In this document: piece after piece, positions 53,831 to 61,209 of the stretch | Layout of the letters: every line of letters begins with the position of its first letter | How positions within the stretch are numbered: the stretch's first letter is position 1 | NCBI RefSeq assembly: GCF_030161255.1 | Contig: NZ_BSPX01000002.1 | Location: forward strand, 1-64,000 | Direction: 5' to 3' | Length of the DNA: 64,000 nucleotides | Source: Zoogloea oryzae | GTDB lineage: Bacteria; Pseudomonadota; Gammaproteobacteria; Burkholderiales; Rhodocyclaceae | The notes under the pieces: model-generated | Database searches by the model: none | What the model was told of the DNA's origin: nothing | The model's input: only the letters and a program-made list of their open reading frames with translations | Program-made: the position numbers and the translations under genes

Positions 53831-54426
53831 CGCGCAGCCTTCGCCAACTGGTCAAGCGACCGCCGCACCGCCTGCAGCTCCTCGAGCACCGCCTCGAGCA
53901 CCTTCCGGGACTCGGCCTTTTCCCCGTCAATCACGCTGCGCACATCCTGCGCAGTCGAGAGGCCCATCCGGACATGGGTAATGATTACCGACGTGACCTT
54001 TTCAACCTCCCGGAGCCGCTGGCCGAGTTCCCCCTGCTGCCGGAACAACCCCTGCCCCTGCTCGAGCAGCCGATCGAGGCGCCCGTCGAGATCATCAAGC
54101 GACGTTGACAGCAGGGTTTCAACCCGCCGCACCAACCCGGCGCCCAGCTCGCCCGCAATCGTCCGGGCGACCGCCTCGAGGAGCTGCGCATCGATCGCAA
54201 CACCGAGCGCCGCGCGATCACATGCACCACGAATCGCCGCCTCATGCACCGCGACGTGACTCTCGGCGAACACAGGAGCGCCGCCCATCAACACGCCAAC
54301 CGGGCGCAGGCCCTCGAGGACAAGCGCCTCGGCGAGCACCGCATCCGGCACCCCCGGCGGCACCGCAAACCGCAGGCGCAGCTCGTCAATCGTGACCAGC
54401 CCGTAACACTTCTTTTCGTTCGACAT
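53827..54426 (-). CDS. coiled-coil protein of unknown function
   Basis: 199 residues from ATG 54426. The N-terminus YGLVTIDELRLRFAVPPG looks like a small folded domain. Residues 100-195 form a long heptad coiled coil (TLLSTSLDDLDGRLDRLLEQ, KVLEAVLEELQAVRRSLDQL). No membrane segment. It overlaps the next gene by 4 bp. Confidence 0.55.
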   Translation of the reverse strand: MSNEKKCYGLVTIDELRLRFAVPPGVPDAVLAEALVLEGLRPVGVLMGGAPVFAESHVAVHEAAIRGACDRAALGVAIDAQLLEAVARTIAGELGAGLVRRVETLLSTSLDDLDGRLDRLLEQGQGLFRQQGELGQRLREVEKVTSVIITHVRMGLSTAQDVRSVIDGEKAESRKVLEAVLEELQAVRRSLDQLAKAAR

Positions 54427-54637
54427 CCGACCACACCTCACAGTAAACAAACCCATCCGAACACGCCGGCAACCCCCACGCGGGGGCCTGCAGGCGCATC
54501 GACTGACACCGCACAGCCGGCACCCGGAACGTGCAGCCCTGACAGACCACCCGACCGCCGGCCGCCTCTTCGACGAGGCGCACCGGCACCGCGAGAACGC
54601 GGACCGTCACCCCGACACCCAAATCGCCAAGGGTCAC
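54386..54637 (-). CDS. small cysteine-containing protein
   Basis: 83 residues with CQGC and three further cysteines (RCQS, ACSD, YCEV), suggesting a metal site. ATG 54637 overlaps the cII-like stop. Its 3' end overlaps the next gene by 41 bp, which is unusual for this operon and lowers confidence. Confidence 0.5.
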   Translation of the reverse strand: MTLGDLGVGVTVRVLAVPVRLVEEAAGGRVVCQGCTFRVPAVRCQSMRLQAPAWGLPACSDGFVYCEVWSDVERKEVLRAGHD

Positions 54638-55122
54638 GCCGGCCCCTGCGCAAACGAGCGGAAAGCGACCGCCGAATTAATCAGGTCATCGAGCAGCGGG
54701 AGCAGCTCCTCCCGCTCGGGCGCGTCGAGACGCTCGTCCTCGAGCGCCTTCGCCCCCGACGCCATCACATCGGCGGCCCTGCGCGTGAGCGCCACAAATG
54801 CGCGCATCACCTCGGCGGGGGACGTCACAGCGGGGACGCTTACCGTCGTTCGATCCACATACGACGCGATCACATTCACCGCCCGGACGCTCTCGAGCCG
54901 CTCGATCAAATCGAGCAGCTCGCCAACCTTCAAAACCTTGTCAAAGCAGTTCGGATTGATCTTGTCCGCGAGGACCCGCGGATCGATGCCCATCTCATGA
55001 GCAAGCGCCGTTATCCCCCCGGGGTAACGCTTCGCGTCCGCCTGCAGCGCCACGAACAGGGAGCGATTCCGCACCTTCGGATTGTTCCGATCCGTGAACG
55101 GCGCCTGATTTTCACGCGTCAT
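54634..55122 (-). CDS. phage regulatory protein CII-like (CP76 family)
   Basis: 162 residues. PGGITALAHEMGIDPRVLADKINPN followed by LKVGELLDLIERL matches the CII/CP76 regulator family (helix-turn-helix in the first 70 residues). The second half is helical. It is the second gene of the cro arm, as in lambda. Probably controls the lysis-lysogeny choice or replication genes. Confidence 0.7.
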   Translation of the reverse strand: MTRENQAPFTDRNNPKVRNRSLFVALQADAKRYPGGITALAHEMGIDPRVLADKINPNCFDKVLKVGELLDLIERLESVRAVNVIASYVDRTTVSVPAVTSPAEVMRAFVALTRRAADVMASGAKALEDERLDAPEREELLPLLDDLINSAVAFRSFAQGPA

Positions 55123-55179
55123 AAATTCACCCTTTGACTAAAATCGATCCATGCACTCAAAAACAAACCGCCCGGCCTC

Positions 55180-55215
55180 AAAAAAGCCCCCCGGCCAGCA
55201 CCGCCAGCCGGGGGG
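55180..55215 (-). terminator. intrinsic terminator between cro and cII (tR1-like)
   Basis: GC-rich arms CCCCCGGC/GCCGGGGG and a T6 run on the minus strand. It implies that early antitermination or partial read-through is needed for the replication genes. Confidence 0.85.
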
Positions 55216-55248
55216 AAATTCGGGCTTTCGCCCGGCGAGGGAGACAAC

Positions 55249-55485
55249 TCAACATGCCGAAGCAGCCCGCCCGGCCCAAAATGCCGCCCAATCAAGCCCC
55301 GGACACAGAGGCTCGACTCGAACCCGCGAGCCGCTCGCGACTTCGATCGCGATCGCATGCTCTGCGCTGCATGGCTTCGACCCGTACGCAATGTTTCGGA
55401 GGTGCCCAACCGAGACGCCAACCCGCGCCGCGAAGTCGTCGCGGGCCTCGGGCGTCATCGAAGCGAGGAAAGTTCGTAAATCCAT
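55249..55485 (-). CDS. Cro/YdaS-like repressor
   Basis: 78 residues from ATG 55485. DDFAARVGVSVGHLRNIAYG is a helix-turn-helix and AEHAIAIEVASGSRVRVEPLCPG is the recurring end of phage Cro/YdaS-type regulators. It is divergent from the repressor gene, with two operator-like sites between them. The role of early-arm repressor is inferred from that layout. Confidence 0.8.
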   Translation of the reverse strand: MDLRTFLASMTPEARDDFAARVGVSVGHLRNIAYGSKPCSAEHAIAIEVASGSRVRVEPLCPGLDWAAFWAGRAASAC

Positions 55486-55495
55486 GTGCCGGAAT

Positions 55496-55513
55496 TTACA
55501 TCGTTTAATGTAA
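55496..55513. promoter_or_regulatory. operator site OR-a
   Basis: TTACATCGTTTAATGTAA, near-palindrome 10 bp upstream of cro. It matches the consensus half-site TTACATCA of the site at 56785. Confidence 0.7.
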
Positions 55514-55545
55514 TCGATCAACATCGGACAATGAATAGTCGAGAG

Positions 55546-55563
55546 CACCATCGTTTGATGTAA
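55546..55563. promoter_or_regulatory. operator site OR-b
   Basis: Perfect right half TGATGTAA and degenerate left half, touching the start codon of the repressor gene. Binding here would allow repressor autoregulation. Confidence 0.6.
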
Positions 55564-56054
55564 TGACCCCGATGAAAAACGACGACACCACCCGCGCCCG
55601 CCGGCAGCTCCTCGCCGACCTGGTCGCCGCTCGAGGACAGGCCAACGTGGCACGCCAGGCCCAAAAGGCCGACCGGCAGATCGCCGACCTCGTCGCCGGC
55701 CGCGTGTCATTCGGCGACCGGCTCGCCCGCAACCTCGAGCCGCTCTTGCGCCCCGACCTTCCGCCGGGGTGGCTAGTGTTCGCACACCCCGGCCAGCCAG
55801 TCCCGGCACCAGGCGCAGCAGACACGGACGCGCAGACGCAAGCCCTCGCCCAAGCGATCGGGCAAGAGCTGGCGACACAAGCGGCCGAGCTTGGCGCGCT
55901 TTGGATAGGGCTCGACGAAGAGGAACGGGCCGAGATACTCCTCGCGATCCGCGAGAAGGCCGGCAAAGCGGGGGACGAGTCGGGACTTAAAAAAATAAAG
56001 GCCCGCCGCAGAACAGGGCGAGCCGCAGGAAACGGGACGACCGGCGAGAGCTAG
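55563..56054 (+). CDS. CI-type repressor (no peptidase domain)
   Basis: 163 residues. The N-terminus has a small helical DNA-binding region (RQLLADLVAARGQANVARQAQKADRQIADLVAGRVSFGDRLARNLE). The C-terminal half is helical (LGALWIGLDEEERAEILLAIREKA). There is no Ser-Lys LexA/CI protease module, so induction would not be by direct RecA cleavage. It is divergent from cro and flanked by operators. ATG 55572 is an alternative start that would clear the operator. Confidence 0.68.
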   Translation: MTPMKNDDTTRARRQLLADLVAARGQANVARQAQKADRQIADLVAGRVSFGDRLARNLEPLLRPDLPPGWLVFAHPGQPVPAPGAADTDAQTQALAQAIGQELATQAAELGALWIGLDEEERAEILLAIREKAGKAGDESGLKKIKARRRTGRAAGNGTTGES

Positions 56055-56296
56055 TCGTCTAAATCCGGACTTAGGAGCGCATCCTTTAAACGGGCAACTG
56101 CGTAATACGCCATATGAGCCGCCTTCTCGAACACGCCAGAAACCGCCATATCTATATCAGCGTCAGCCGTCCACATTGCAATCGCCACCCCGAGCAGCTC
56201 GCCCCGCTCGGCACGATCCGCCAACGCCCGAAGCGCCCGCGCGATTCGGTGCCCATGCAAATGCACGACTGTCTTACGGGGATAGATATGTTTCAT
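56051..56296 (-). CDS. small unknown protein inside the immunity region
   Basis: 81 residues (MKHIYPRKTVVHLHGHRIARALRALADRAERGELLGVAIAMW...). Helical, no membrane segment. It is on the opposite strand to its neighbours, its stop overlapping the repressor stop. Possible moron; function unknown. Confidence 0.55.
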   Translation of the reverse strand: MKHIYPRKTVVHLHGHRIARALRALADRAERGELLGVAIAMWTADADIDMAVSGVFEKAAHMAYYAVARLKDALLSPDLDD

Positions 56297-56375
56297 GGCG
56301 AAAGAGGTTACATTGCCAACTGTAAATATTCACAATAAATGACACTTTACCGTTAAGTAATCCACATAGGCCAAC

Positions 56376-56666
56376 ATGCTTAAACGTACAGCCCGCCTTG
56401 CTCTCGCCGCCCTCGCCCTGACTCTCGCCGCCTGCGCGGGCTCGCCCTTCAAATGGGACGACGCCCGAAAGATTCAGCCAGGCATGACCCCGACCGAAGT
56501 CTCGCAGCTCCTCGGCCCCCCGACTGCGGTCCGCGCCAGCGGCGAAACCGTTTCATACGTTTGGGCGTACGTCTCGAGCGTCTCGGGCTCCCGGACGCTT
56601 CGCGTCGATTTCAAGGACGGCCACGTCATCAAAGCCCCGCCAATCCCGCCAGAACTGCGGGATTAG
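56376..56666 (+). CDS. BamE/SmpA-like lipoprotein in rex-like position
   Basis: 96 residues. A signal peptide with lipobox LAAC (cleavage before Cys20) precedes a BamE-type fold: IQPGMTPTEVSQLLGPPT followed by two beta strands with VSYVWAYVSS and LRVDFKDGHVIKA. Exported to the envelope. It lies between the repressor and the pL-type promoter with its own terminator, where lambda has rexAB. Expression in the lysogen and a role in superinfection exclusion are inferences. Confidence 0.75.
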   Translation: MLKRTARLALAALALTLAACAGSPFKWDDARKIQPGMTPTEVSQLLGPPTAVRASGETVSYVWAYVSSVSGSRTLRVDFKDGHVIKAPPIPPELRD

Positions 56667-56686
56667 CCCACCGAATACCCCTTTCT

Positions 56687-56713
56687 AGCCCGCACCTCGC
56701 GGGCTTTTTTTTT
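56687..56713 (+). terminator. intrinsic terminator after the BamE-like gene
   Basis: AGCCCG/CGGGCT arms and a T9 run. It separates the immunity genes from the early operon. Confidence 0.88.
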
Positions 56714-56752
56714 CGCCCTCACGCGACGGCCCGCCGCCGCCCCCGAGAAAAG

Positions 56753-56770
56753 TTACATTAAACGATGTTT
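56753..56770. promoter_or_regulatory. operator site OL-a
   Basis: TTACATTAAACGATGTTT, a related imperfect palindrome just upstream of the early promoter. Confidence 0.6.
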
Positions 56771-56773
56771 TTA

Positions 56774-56803
56774 TTGACGACGACTTACATCATTTGATGT
56801 AAT
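56774..56803 (+). promoter_or_regulatory. early promoter (pL-like)
   Basis: TTGACG, 18-bp spacer, TGTAAT. The spacer and -10 are covered by the perfect operator at 56785, so repressor binding would block it. It faces the ParB-containing operon that begins about 50 bp later. Confidence 0.7.
56785..56802. promoter_or_regulatory. operator site OL-b (perfect palindrome)
   Basis: TTACATCATTTGATGTAA, perfect 8-bp arms around TT. Best copy of the operator family. Confidence 0.78.
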
Positions 56804-56859
56804 TCGCTCCGAAGCCGCCGTATCTGCCCACCGGACAGACGGACGGACAAGGAGCCACC

Positions 56860-57444
56860 GTGCAGACGTCTGCAAAAAGCCCGAAATTCCGCGCTCGCAT
56901 CCGCGCGGCATGGGTCCGCCGCAATGCCCCCCTGAAATCGGCCGAGTACGCCCTTCGGCTCGCAACCGACGCCGCGACCCGCACCGAACCCGGGCACCCC
57001 GACCACCAGCGAGCCCACCGCCTCGCCGACCGCGCCCGCGCCGCAGCCCGAGCGATCCGCAAGCCTGCCGCACGATTCGCCCGGGTCGCCGCCACGACCG
57101 CCGGCCTCGCCCTCGCCATGACGCCCGCCCACGCCGCCGACGACTGGACCGACAGCCAGCTCGCCAAGGCCGCCGCGCTCGCAACACTCACCGCCGCCGA
57201 CTGGTCGCAAACGCGAAACATTGCCCGGCACCCCTCCCGGTGGCACGAGACGAACCCGCTCCTCGGCGAGCACCCCACGACCGCCACCGTCGACCGGCAC
57301 TTCATCGCCTCGGCCGTCCTCGGCGCCGCCCTGCTGCACGCCCTGCCCTCGAACGTCCGCGACTACGCGCTCGACGCCGGCCTCGTGCTCGAGGTCGGAT
57401 GCGTCGCGAATAACGTCCGCCTCGGGATCGGCATCAAGTTCTAA
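56860..57444 (+). CDS. membrane protein of unknown function, first early gene
   Basis: 194 residues from GTG 56860. A basic N-terminal half is followed by a hydrophobic stretch (TTAGLALAMTPAHAAD) and a C-terminal domain with DWSQTRNIARHPSRWHETNPLLGEHP, a pattern recurrent in phage and plasmid membrane proteins. The start codon lies beside an exact 14-bp palindrome, which is read as QTSA at residues 2-5. That palindrome overlaps the initiation region, so a protein bound there could block transcription of the operon or, at RNA level, its translation. Confidence 0.65.
   Translation: MQTSAKSPKFRARIRAAWVRRNAPLKSAEYALRLATDAATRTEPGHPDHQRAHRLADRARAAARAIRKPAARFARVAATTAGLALAMTPAHAADDWTDSQLAKAAALATLTAADWSQTRNIARHPSRWHETNPLLGEHPTTATVDRHFIASAVLGAALLHALPSNVRDYALDAGLVLEVGCVANNVRLGIGIKF
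56861..56874. repeat. dispersed palindrome TGCAGACGTCTGCA, site 6
   Basis: Exact copy sharing the start codon of the first early gene, about 55 bp downstream of the pL-like promoter. Confidence 0.9.
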
Positions 57445-57457
57445 CGGAGCCTCGACC

Positions 57458-57862
57458 ATGAACAACACCCACACCCTCGGCGAGCTGCTCGCCGTCGTCA
57501 CCGTCGCGCTGATTGCGCTTCTGCTCACCGCGGCGACCGTCCGCGCGCTCGCCCGCAGGCTTCACACCACCCGCACCAGCGACCGCGACGGCCTTCGCGA
57601 AAAGGTCGTCGCCGCCCGCTTCGAGCGCCACATCCGCGCCCGACTCAAGAGCCGGTCGACCCCGCCGACCGCCAACCCCGGCCCCGGCATGCGCCCCCAC
57701 CCCTGCCGCAGCCTCGCCGACGCGGTCCACGCCCGCACGCCGTCGCGCCCTTGGATCATCCCGCCCGCCGACCTGCCCGACCCGTTCCCGGCGAAGCCCG
57801 GAGAAACCGTCTCCGAACGGGCAAAGCGAACCGCCAAAGCCCGCGAGGAGGCCCCGCAATGA
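57458..57862 (+). CDS. single-pass membrane protein, unknown
   Basis: 134 residues from ATG 57458. One N-terminal membrane segment (LLAVVTVALIALLLTAATV) and a long Arg/Pro-rich cytoplasmic tail. Coupled by overlap to the next gene. No family recognised. Confidence 0.6.
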   Translation: MNNTHTLGELLAVVTVALIALLLTAATVRALARRLHTTRTSDRDGLREKVVAARFERHIRARLKSRSTPPTANPGPGMRPHPCRSLADAVHARTPSRPWIIPPADLPDPFPAKPGETVSERAKRTAKAREEAPQ

Positions 57863-57999
57863 TCCGCGCCATTACCGACACCCTCGGCCCGCTCGGGACG
57901 ATCCTCGCCGTGATCGGCGGCCTGACGGTATGGGGCGGCCTCGTGTGGATCGCCTGCCAGACGCTCGCAATGAACGGGATCGAGGAGGACGACGAATGA
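57859..57999 (+). CDS. very small membrane protein
   Basis: 46 residues: one hydrophobic helix (LGTILAVIGGLTVWGGLVWIA) with an acidic end EEDDE. ATGA overlaps on both sides support that it is a real gene. Function unknown. Confidence 0.6.
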   Translation: MIRAITDTLGPLGTILAVIGGLTVWGGLVWIACQTLAMNGIEEDDE

Positions 58000-58343
58000 A
58001 ACTCGCCGACTACCTCGCCGGCAAGGCGCAAGAAATGATCGACGGAATCCGGGCGAACCTCACCAACGCCGCGAACGTGATCCGCAGCGCCGAGCTGCTC
58101 GAGGAGACGCTCCTCGATAACGGCGTCCGGGCGATCTCCGCCGGCTCGATCCGCGACGACGGCAGCGTCGAGGTTTGGGTCGCCGCCTACCCGATCCGCG
58201 CCGAACAGGTCGAGGACGCGCTTAAAGCCGCCGGCCTGGTCGAGAAAAGCCGGGCTCTCGGCTGCAAAACGTACTCGCTCCGGATCGACGGCCACCTCGC
58301 CCCGATCTGGATCGACCCGAGCGAGATCAACCCCCACGCATGA
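57996..58343 (+). CDS. unknown early protein (115 residues)
   Basis: MKLADYLAGKAQEMIDGIRANLTNAANVIRSAELL followed by a beta-rich part ending GHLAPIWIDPSEINPHA. Soluble, mixed alpha/beta, no recognisable motif. Coupled by overlaps to both neighbours in the early operon. Confidence 0.6.
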   Translation: MKLADYLAGKAQEMIDGIRANLTNAANVIRSAELLEETLLDNGVRAISAGSIRDDGSVEVWVAAYPIRAEQVEDALKAAGLVEKSRALGCKTYSLRIDGHLAPIWIDPSEINPHA

Positions 58344-58546
58344 CCACCACGCCCACCGAGGACGAGCTGCGCGCCGCATACGTCGAGACGACGTGGCGCG
58401 ACATGGGGATCGACGTCGAAACCGCATTGAAGACGCCGCACCTTCGCCGCGCCCTCGAGGGCCTCTTGAAAGCAAAACGCAAATGGACGCAAACGCAACG
58501 AATCACGGGCTCGAGGTTTCTCGAGCACCTCACGGACGAGGAATAA
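58340..58546 (+). CDS. unknown small early protein (68 residues)
   Basis: Helical, basic in the second half (LEGLLKAKRKWTQTQRIT). Start overlaps the previous stop by 4 bp. No family recognised. Confidence 0.55.
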   Translation: MTTTPTEDELRAAYVETTWRDMGIDVETALKTPHLRRALEGLLKAKRKWTQTQRITGSRFLEHLTDEE

Positions 58547-58728
58547 CGGCCTACATCGTCCCCGACGACGCGACGCTTTTCGAGATCGCGAAGGAAGTCG
58601 CCGACAAGGGCCTGCGCCTCGCCTCGAACTTCTCCCGCTTCGTCATCTGCCGGGAAATTCCGCCGAGCTTTCATGAGGTCGTGATCGACCTCGCCGAACT
58701 CGAAAAAATGCAAAAGGAAGCAGCATGA
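58483..58728 (+). CDS. unknown small early protein, start uncertain
   Basis: ATG 58483 gives 81 residues but overlaps the upstream gene by 64 bp. The conserved-looking part begins at TAYIVPDDATLFEIAKEVADKG. A non-ATG start nearer 58550 is possible. The stop overlaps the next ATG. Confidence 0.5.
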   Translation: MDANATNHGLEVSRAPHGRGITAYIVPDDATLFEIAKEVADKGLRLASNFSRFVICREIPPSFHEVVIDLAELEKMQKEAA

Positions 58729-59204
58729 TCCGCACCGAACTAACCGCCGCCGAGGCTGCACAGCTTATCAACGCGATCGCCGAGGCCCTCAACCTGCCCC
58801 CCGACGCCCACCCGCACCAACTCCCGGAATTCGCGCGGGGAATCTCGCTCTCGTTGATCGAACAAAACAGCAAAGTCGCGCAGCTCGAGCCCCTCACGAC
58901 GGGCCTGCGCGAAACCTGCAAACTCGCCAGCGAGGCAAACCGCGAACTCATCGAAACGAATCGGAGCCTCCTCGCGCAGCTCAACGCGATCCGCTCCGAT
59001 GTCACCGCCGGCCCCTTCCTGATCGTCACGGACTGGACGACCGTCGCCACCTTCGACGAAGCATGTCGTCGAGCCGGCCAGGTCGTAAGCAACAAGCTCA
59101 ACCGCGACTCCCTCGCCATCGTCGCCAGGCCCGCCGCCCTCTGCCGCACGACCCACACCACCGACACCGACCCCGCCGCAATAGCGGAATGGTTCGCCGA
59201 ATAA
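58725..59204 (+). CDS. unknown early protein (159 residues)
   Basis: The N-terminal two thirds are helical (TAAEAAQLINAIAEAL; RETCKLASEANRELIETNRSLLAQLNAI), and the end is mixed. Directly upstream of the ParB-like gene (13 bp). Function not recognised. Confidence 0.55.
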   Translation: MIRTELTAAEAAQLINAIAEALNLPPDAHPHQLPEFARGISLSLIEQNSKVAQLEPLTTGLRETCKLASEANRELIETNRSLLAQLNAIRSDVTAGPFLIVTDWTTVATFDEACRRAGQVVSNKLNRDSLAIVARPAALCRTTHTTDTDPAAIAEWFAE

Positions 59205-59217
59205 CCGAGGCCCCACC

Positions 59218-61209
59218 ATGAACCGCGAACACATCCCGGACGGCGGCCAACTGATCGAGCCCGACGTCGACGCACTTTGCCCGAGCCCGACCAACCCGCG
59301 CACGGTTTTTGATGCCGAGTACATCGCCGGCCTCGCCGAGAGCATCAAAATAGACGGCGTCCTGCAGCCGATCATCGTCCGACTGATGCCGGACCACGTC
59401 GCACGCCAGACCAACAGCCTAGCGCCGCTCGAGATCGTTTGCGGCGAATGCCGCTTTCGCGCCGCCCGCCTCGCCGGGCTTGTCAGCATCCCGGCGATTC
59501 TCCGCACCCTGACGGACATTCAGGTCGTCCGGATTCAGCTCGTCGAGAACCTGCAGCGAAAGGGCCTCAACCCGATCGAGGAAGCCGAAGGGATCGCCCG
59601 CCTCATGGCGTCCGGACTCTGCGCCGACGAGATCGCCGAGCAGGTCGGCAAAGGCAAGAGCAAGAGCCACATTTATGCAAAGCACAAGCTCCTCGCCCTT
59701 TGCCCAGCAGTCCGCGAGGCCCTGATCCTCGGCAACATAACCGAATCCGTCGCCCTCCTGATTGCCCGGATTCCCGTCGCCGAGCTGCAGCTCGACGCCC
59801 TCGACGTCGTCACGGCGCGCGACGACTACACGGGCGAGCAAATGTCGTTCCGCGCCGCAAAAGCCCACATCACGACCAGTTACACGAAGCCGCTCGCGAA
59901 AGCCCCTTTCGACCCCGCCGACGCCGATCTCGCCCCCGAGGCCGGCGACTGCACCAAATGCCCGCAGCGCCTCGGCAACATGGACGGCTGCGAACCGGGG
60001 AATGCAAACGTCTGCACAAACCCGAAATGCTACGAAGCCAAGCGCCAGGCGCATAACGTCCGGATGCTCAACCTTCCGGCCGAGACGCCGAGGATCGACG
60101 TCCCCCGCGCCAACACCTCTTATCCGACCAATTACACCGATTTCGATAACGCCGGCCTACGCGTGCTCGGCAACACCTACGACCGCGACCCGCAGCACCG
60201 CACGTATGCGCAATGGCTCGCCGACAACGGGGAGACGGTGCCGGTCTATATCCACACCTGCCCCCACGTCGGCGACTCCCGCGCGGTCGCCCGGATTGCC
60301 GACCTCGCCGCCGCCGCCGACCGGATCGCCCGCAAGGCCGCAGCCACCGAGGAGCAAGCCCGCCTCGACGTCGCCGTCGAACAGCCGGCAGAGGCCGAAG
60401 AGGCCGAGCTGCCCGAGGCCACCACCGAGCCGCACCGTCCGGCCCCTGCAGCACCCGCGCCGAAGGCCGCAGCGCCCGCACCGAAGGCCGCAGCACCGAC
60501 CCCGAAGAAACCCGCCGGCCATCCGCGAGAGCACTCCCCGCTCGCCGTCGCTTATGCGCAATACCGGAGCGAACTCAAGGCCACCATCCGCGCCAACCCG
60601 CCGCTAATGTTCGGCGGGCCGCTCCTCGTCATGATCGCGCAAGCCGTCCGAGGCCAGAGCGGCGCATTCTCACCCCCCACCGAGAGCGAGGCCGCCGACA
60701 TTCTGATCGGGACCGCGATCGAGTATGCCGAGAAATGGGGCCTCAGCGAGAACCTACTCGAGCAGCTCGCCGAAGCCCTCGGCATCGATCACGCCGAGCT
60801 TCTCGAGCGCCATGTCCCCGTGCCGGAAGGCTGCGCGCGGCCGAATGAACACGGCGTCTTTCAGAAGCAAAAGACCCTGGGCACCCGCGCAGGCAAAGCC
60901 GGGGTCCTGATCCACCGCACAAAGACCGCCGAAGGCTGGCGAGCCGAGCCCGAGTTCTCGAGCCCCACCCGCAGCTGGTCCGGCCCGATCTCGATCAACA
61001 CGCCGCCCTTCGCGACCGAAGCCGAGGCGATCGCCGACGCCACCAGCCGCGCACGTCCCACCATCGCCGACGACGGCGAACTATCACCCAAGGCCCGCGC
61101 CTCGCTCCTCTTTTGGCTCGACCGACTCCACGCCGAATCGACCGGCATCGAGCCCGCCGAAGCGACCGAAATCGCCCACCGCCGCGCCGCCGAGGAGGCC
61201 GCAGCATGA
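59218..61209 (+). CDS. ParB/RepB/Spo0J-like DNA-binding protein
   Basis: 663 residues. ParB N-terminal (CTP-binding) domain with SPTNPRTVFDAEYIAGLAESIK and the box GECRFRAARLAG; the usual GERR has become GECR. Helix-turn-helix follows (NPIEEAEGIARLM, AEQVGKGKSKSHIYAKHKLL). Next is a Cys cluster (CTKCPQRLGNMDGC, then NVCTNPKCYEAK), probably zinc-binding, an Ala/Pro-rich linker (about 385-440) and a C-terminal domain. No ParA gene is nearby, so classical partition is unlikely. Candidate binder of the dispersed palindrome; a one-mismatch copy lies inside this gene. Confidence 0.85.
   Translation: MNREHIPDGGQLIEPDVDALCPSPTNPRTVFDAEYIAGLAESIKIDGVLQPIIVRLMPDHVARQTNSLAPLEIVCGECRFRAARLAGLVSIPAILRTLTDIQVVRIQLVENLQRKGLNPIEEAEGIARLMASGLCADEIAEQVGKGKSKSHIYAKHKLLALCPAVREALILGNITESVALLIARIPVAELQLDALDVVTARDDYTGEQMSFRAAKAHITTSYTKPLAKAPFDPADADLAPEAGDCTKCPQRLGNMDGCEPGNANVCTNPKCYEAKRQAHNVRMLNLPAETPRIDVPRANTSYPTNYTDFDNAGLRVLGNTYDRDPQHRTYAQWLADNGETVPVYIHTCPHVGDSRAVARIADLAAAADRIARKAAATEEQARLDVAVEQPAEAEEAELPEATTEPHRPAPAAPAPKAAAPAPKAAAPTPKKPAGHPREHSPLAVAYAQYRSELKATIRANPPLMFGGPLLVMIAQAVRGQSGAFSPPTESEAADILIGTAIEYAEKWGLSENLLEQLAEALGIDHAELLERHVPVPEGCARPNEHGVFQKQKTLGTRAGKAGVLIHRTKTAEGWRAEPEFSSPTRSWSGPISINTPPFATEAEAIADATSRARPTIADDGELSPKARASLLFWLDRLHAESTGIEPAEATEIAHRRAAEEAAA
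60003..60016. repeat. dispersed palindrome variant TGCAAACGTCTGCA, site 7
   Basis: Same single-base variant as site 2, within the Cys-cluster coding part of the ParB-like gene (read as NANVCT). Confidence 0.6.

Noticed and set aside
31044..60016. QTSA as a conserved protein motif explaining the palindrome
   Set aside because: The genes are unrelated, one exact copy is intergenic, and the ParB-like gene reads its variant copy in another frame.
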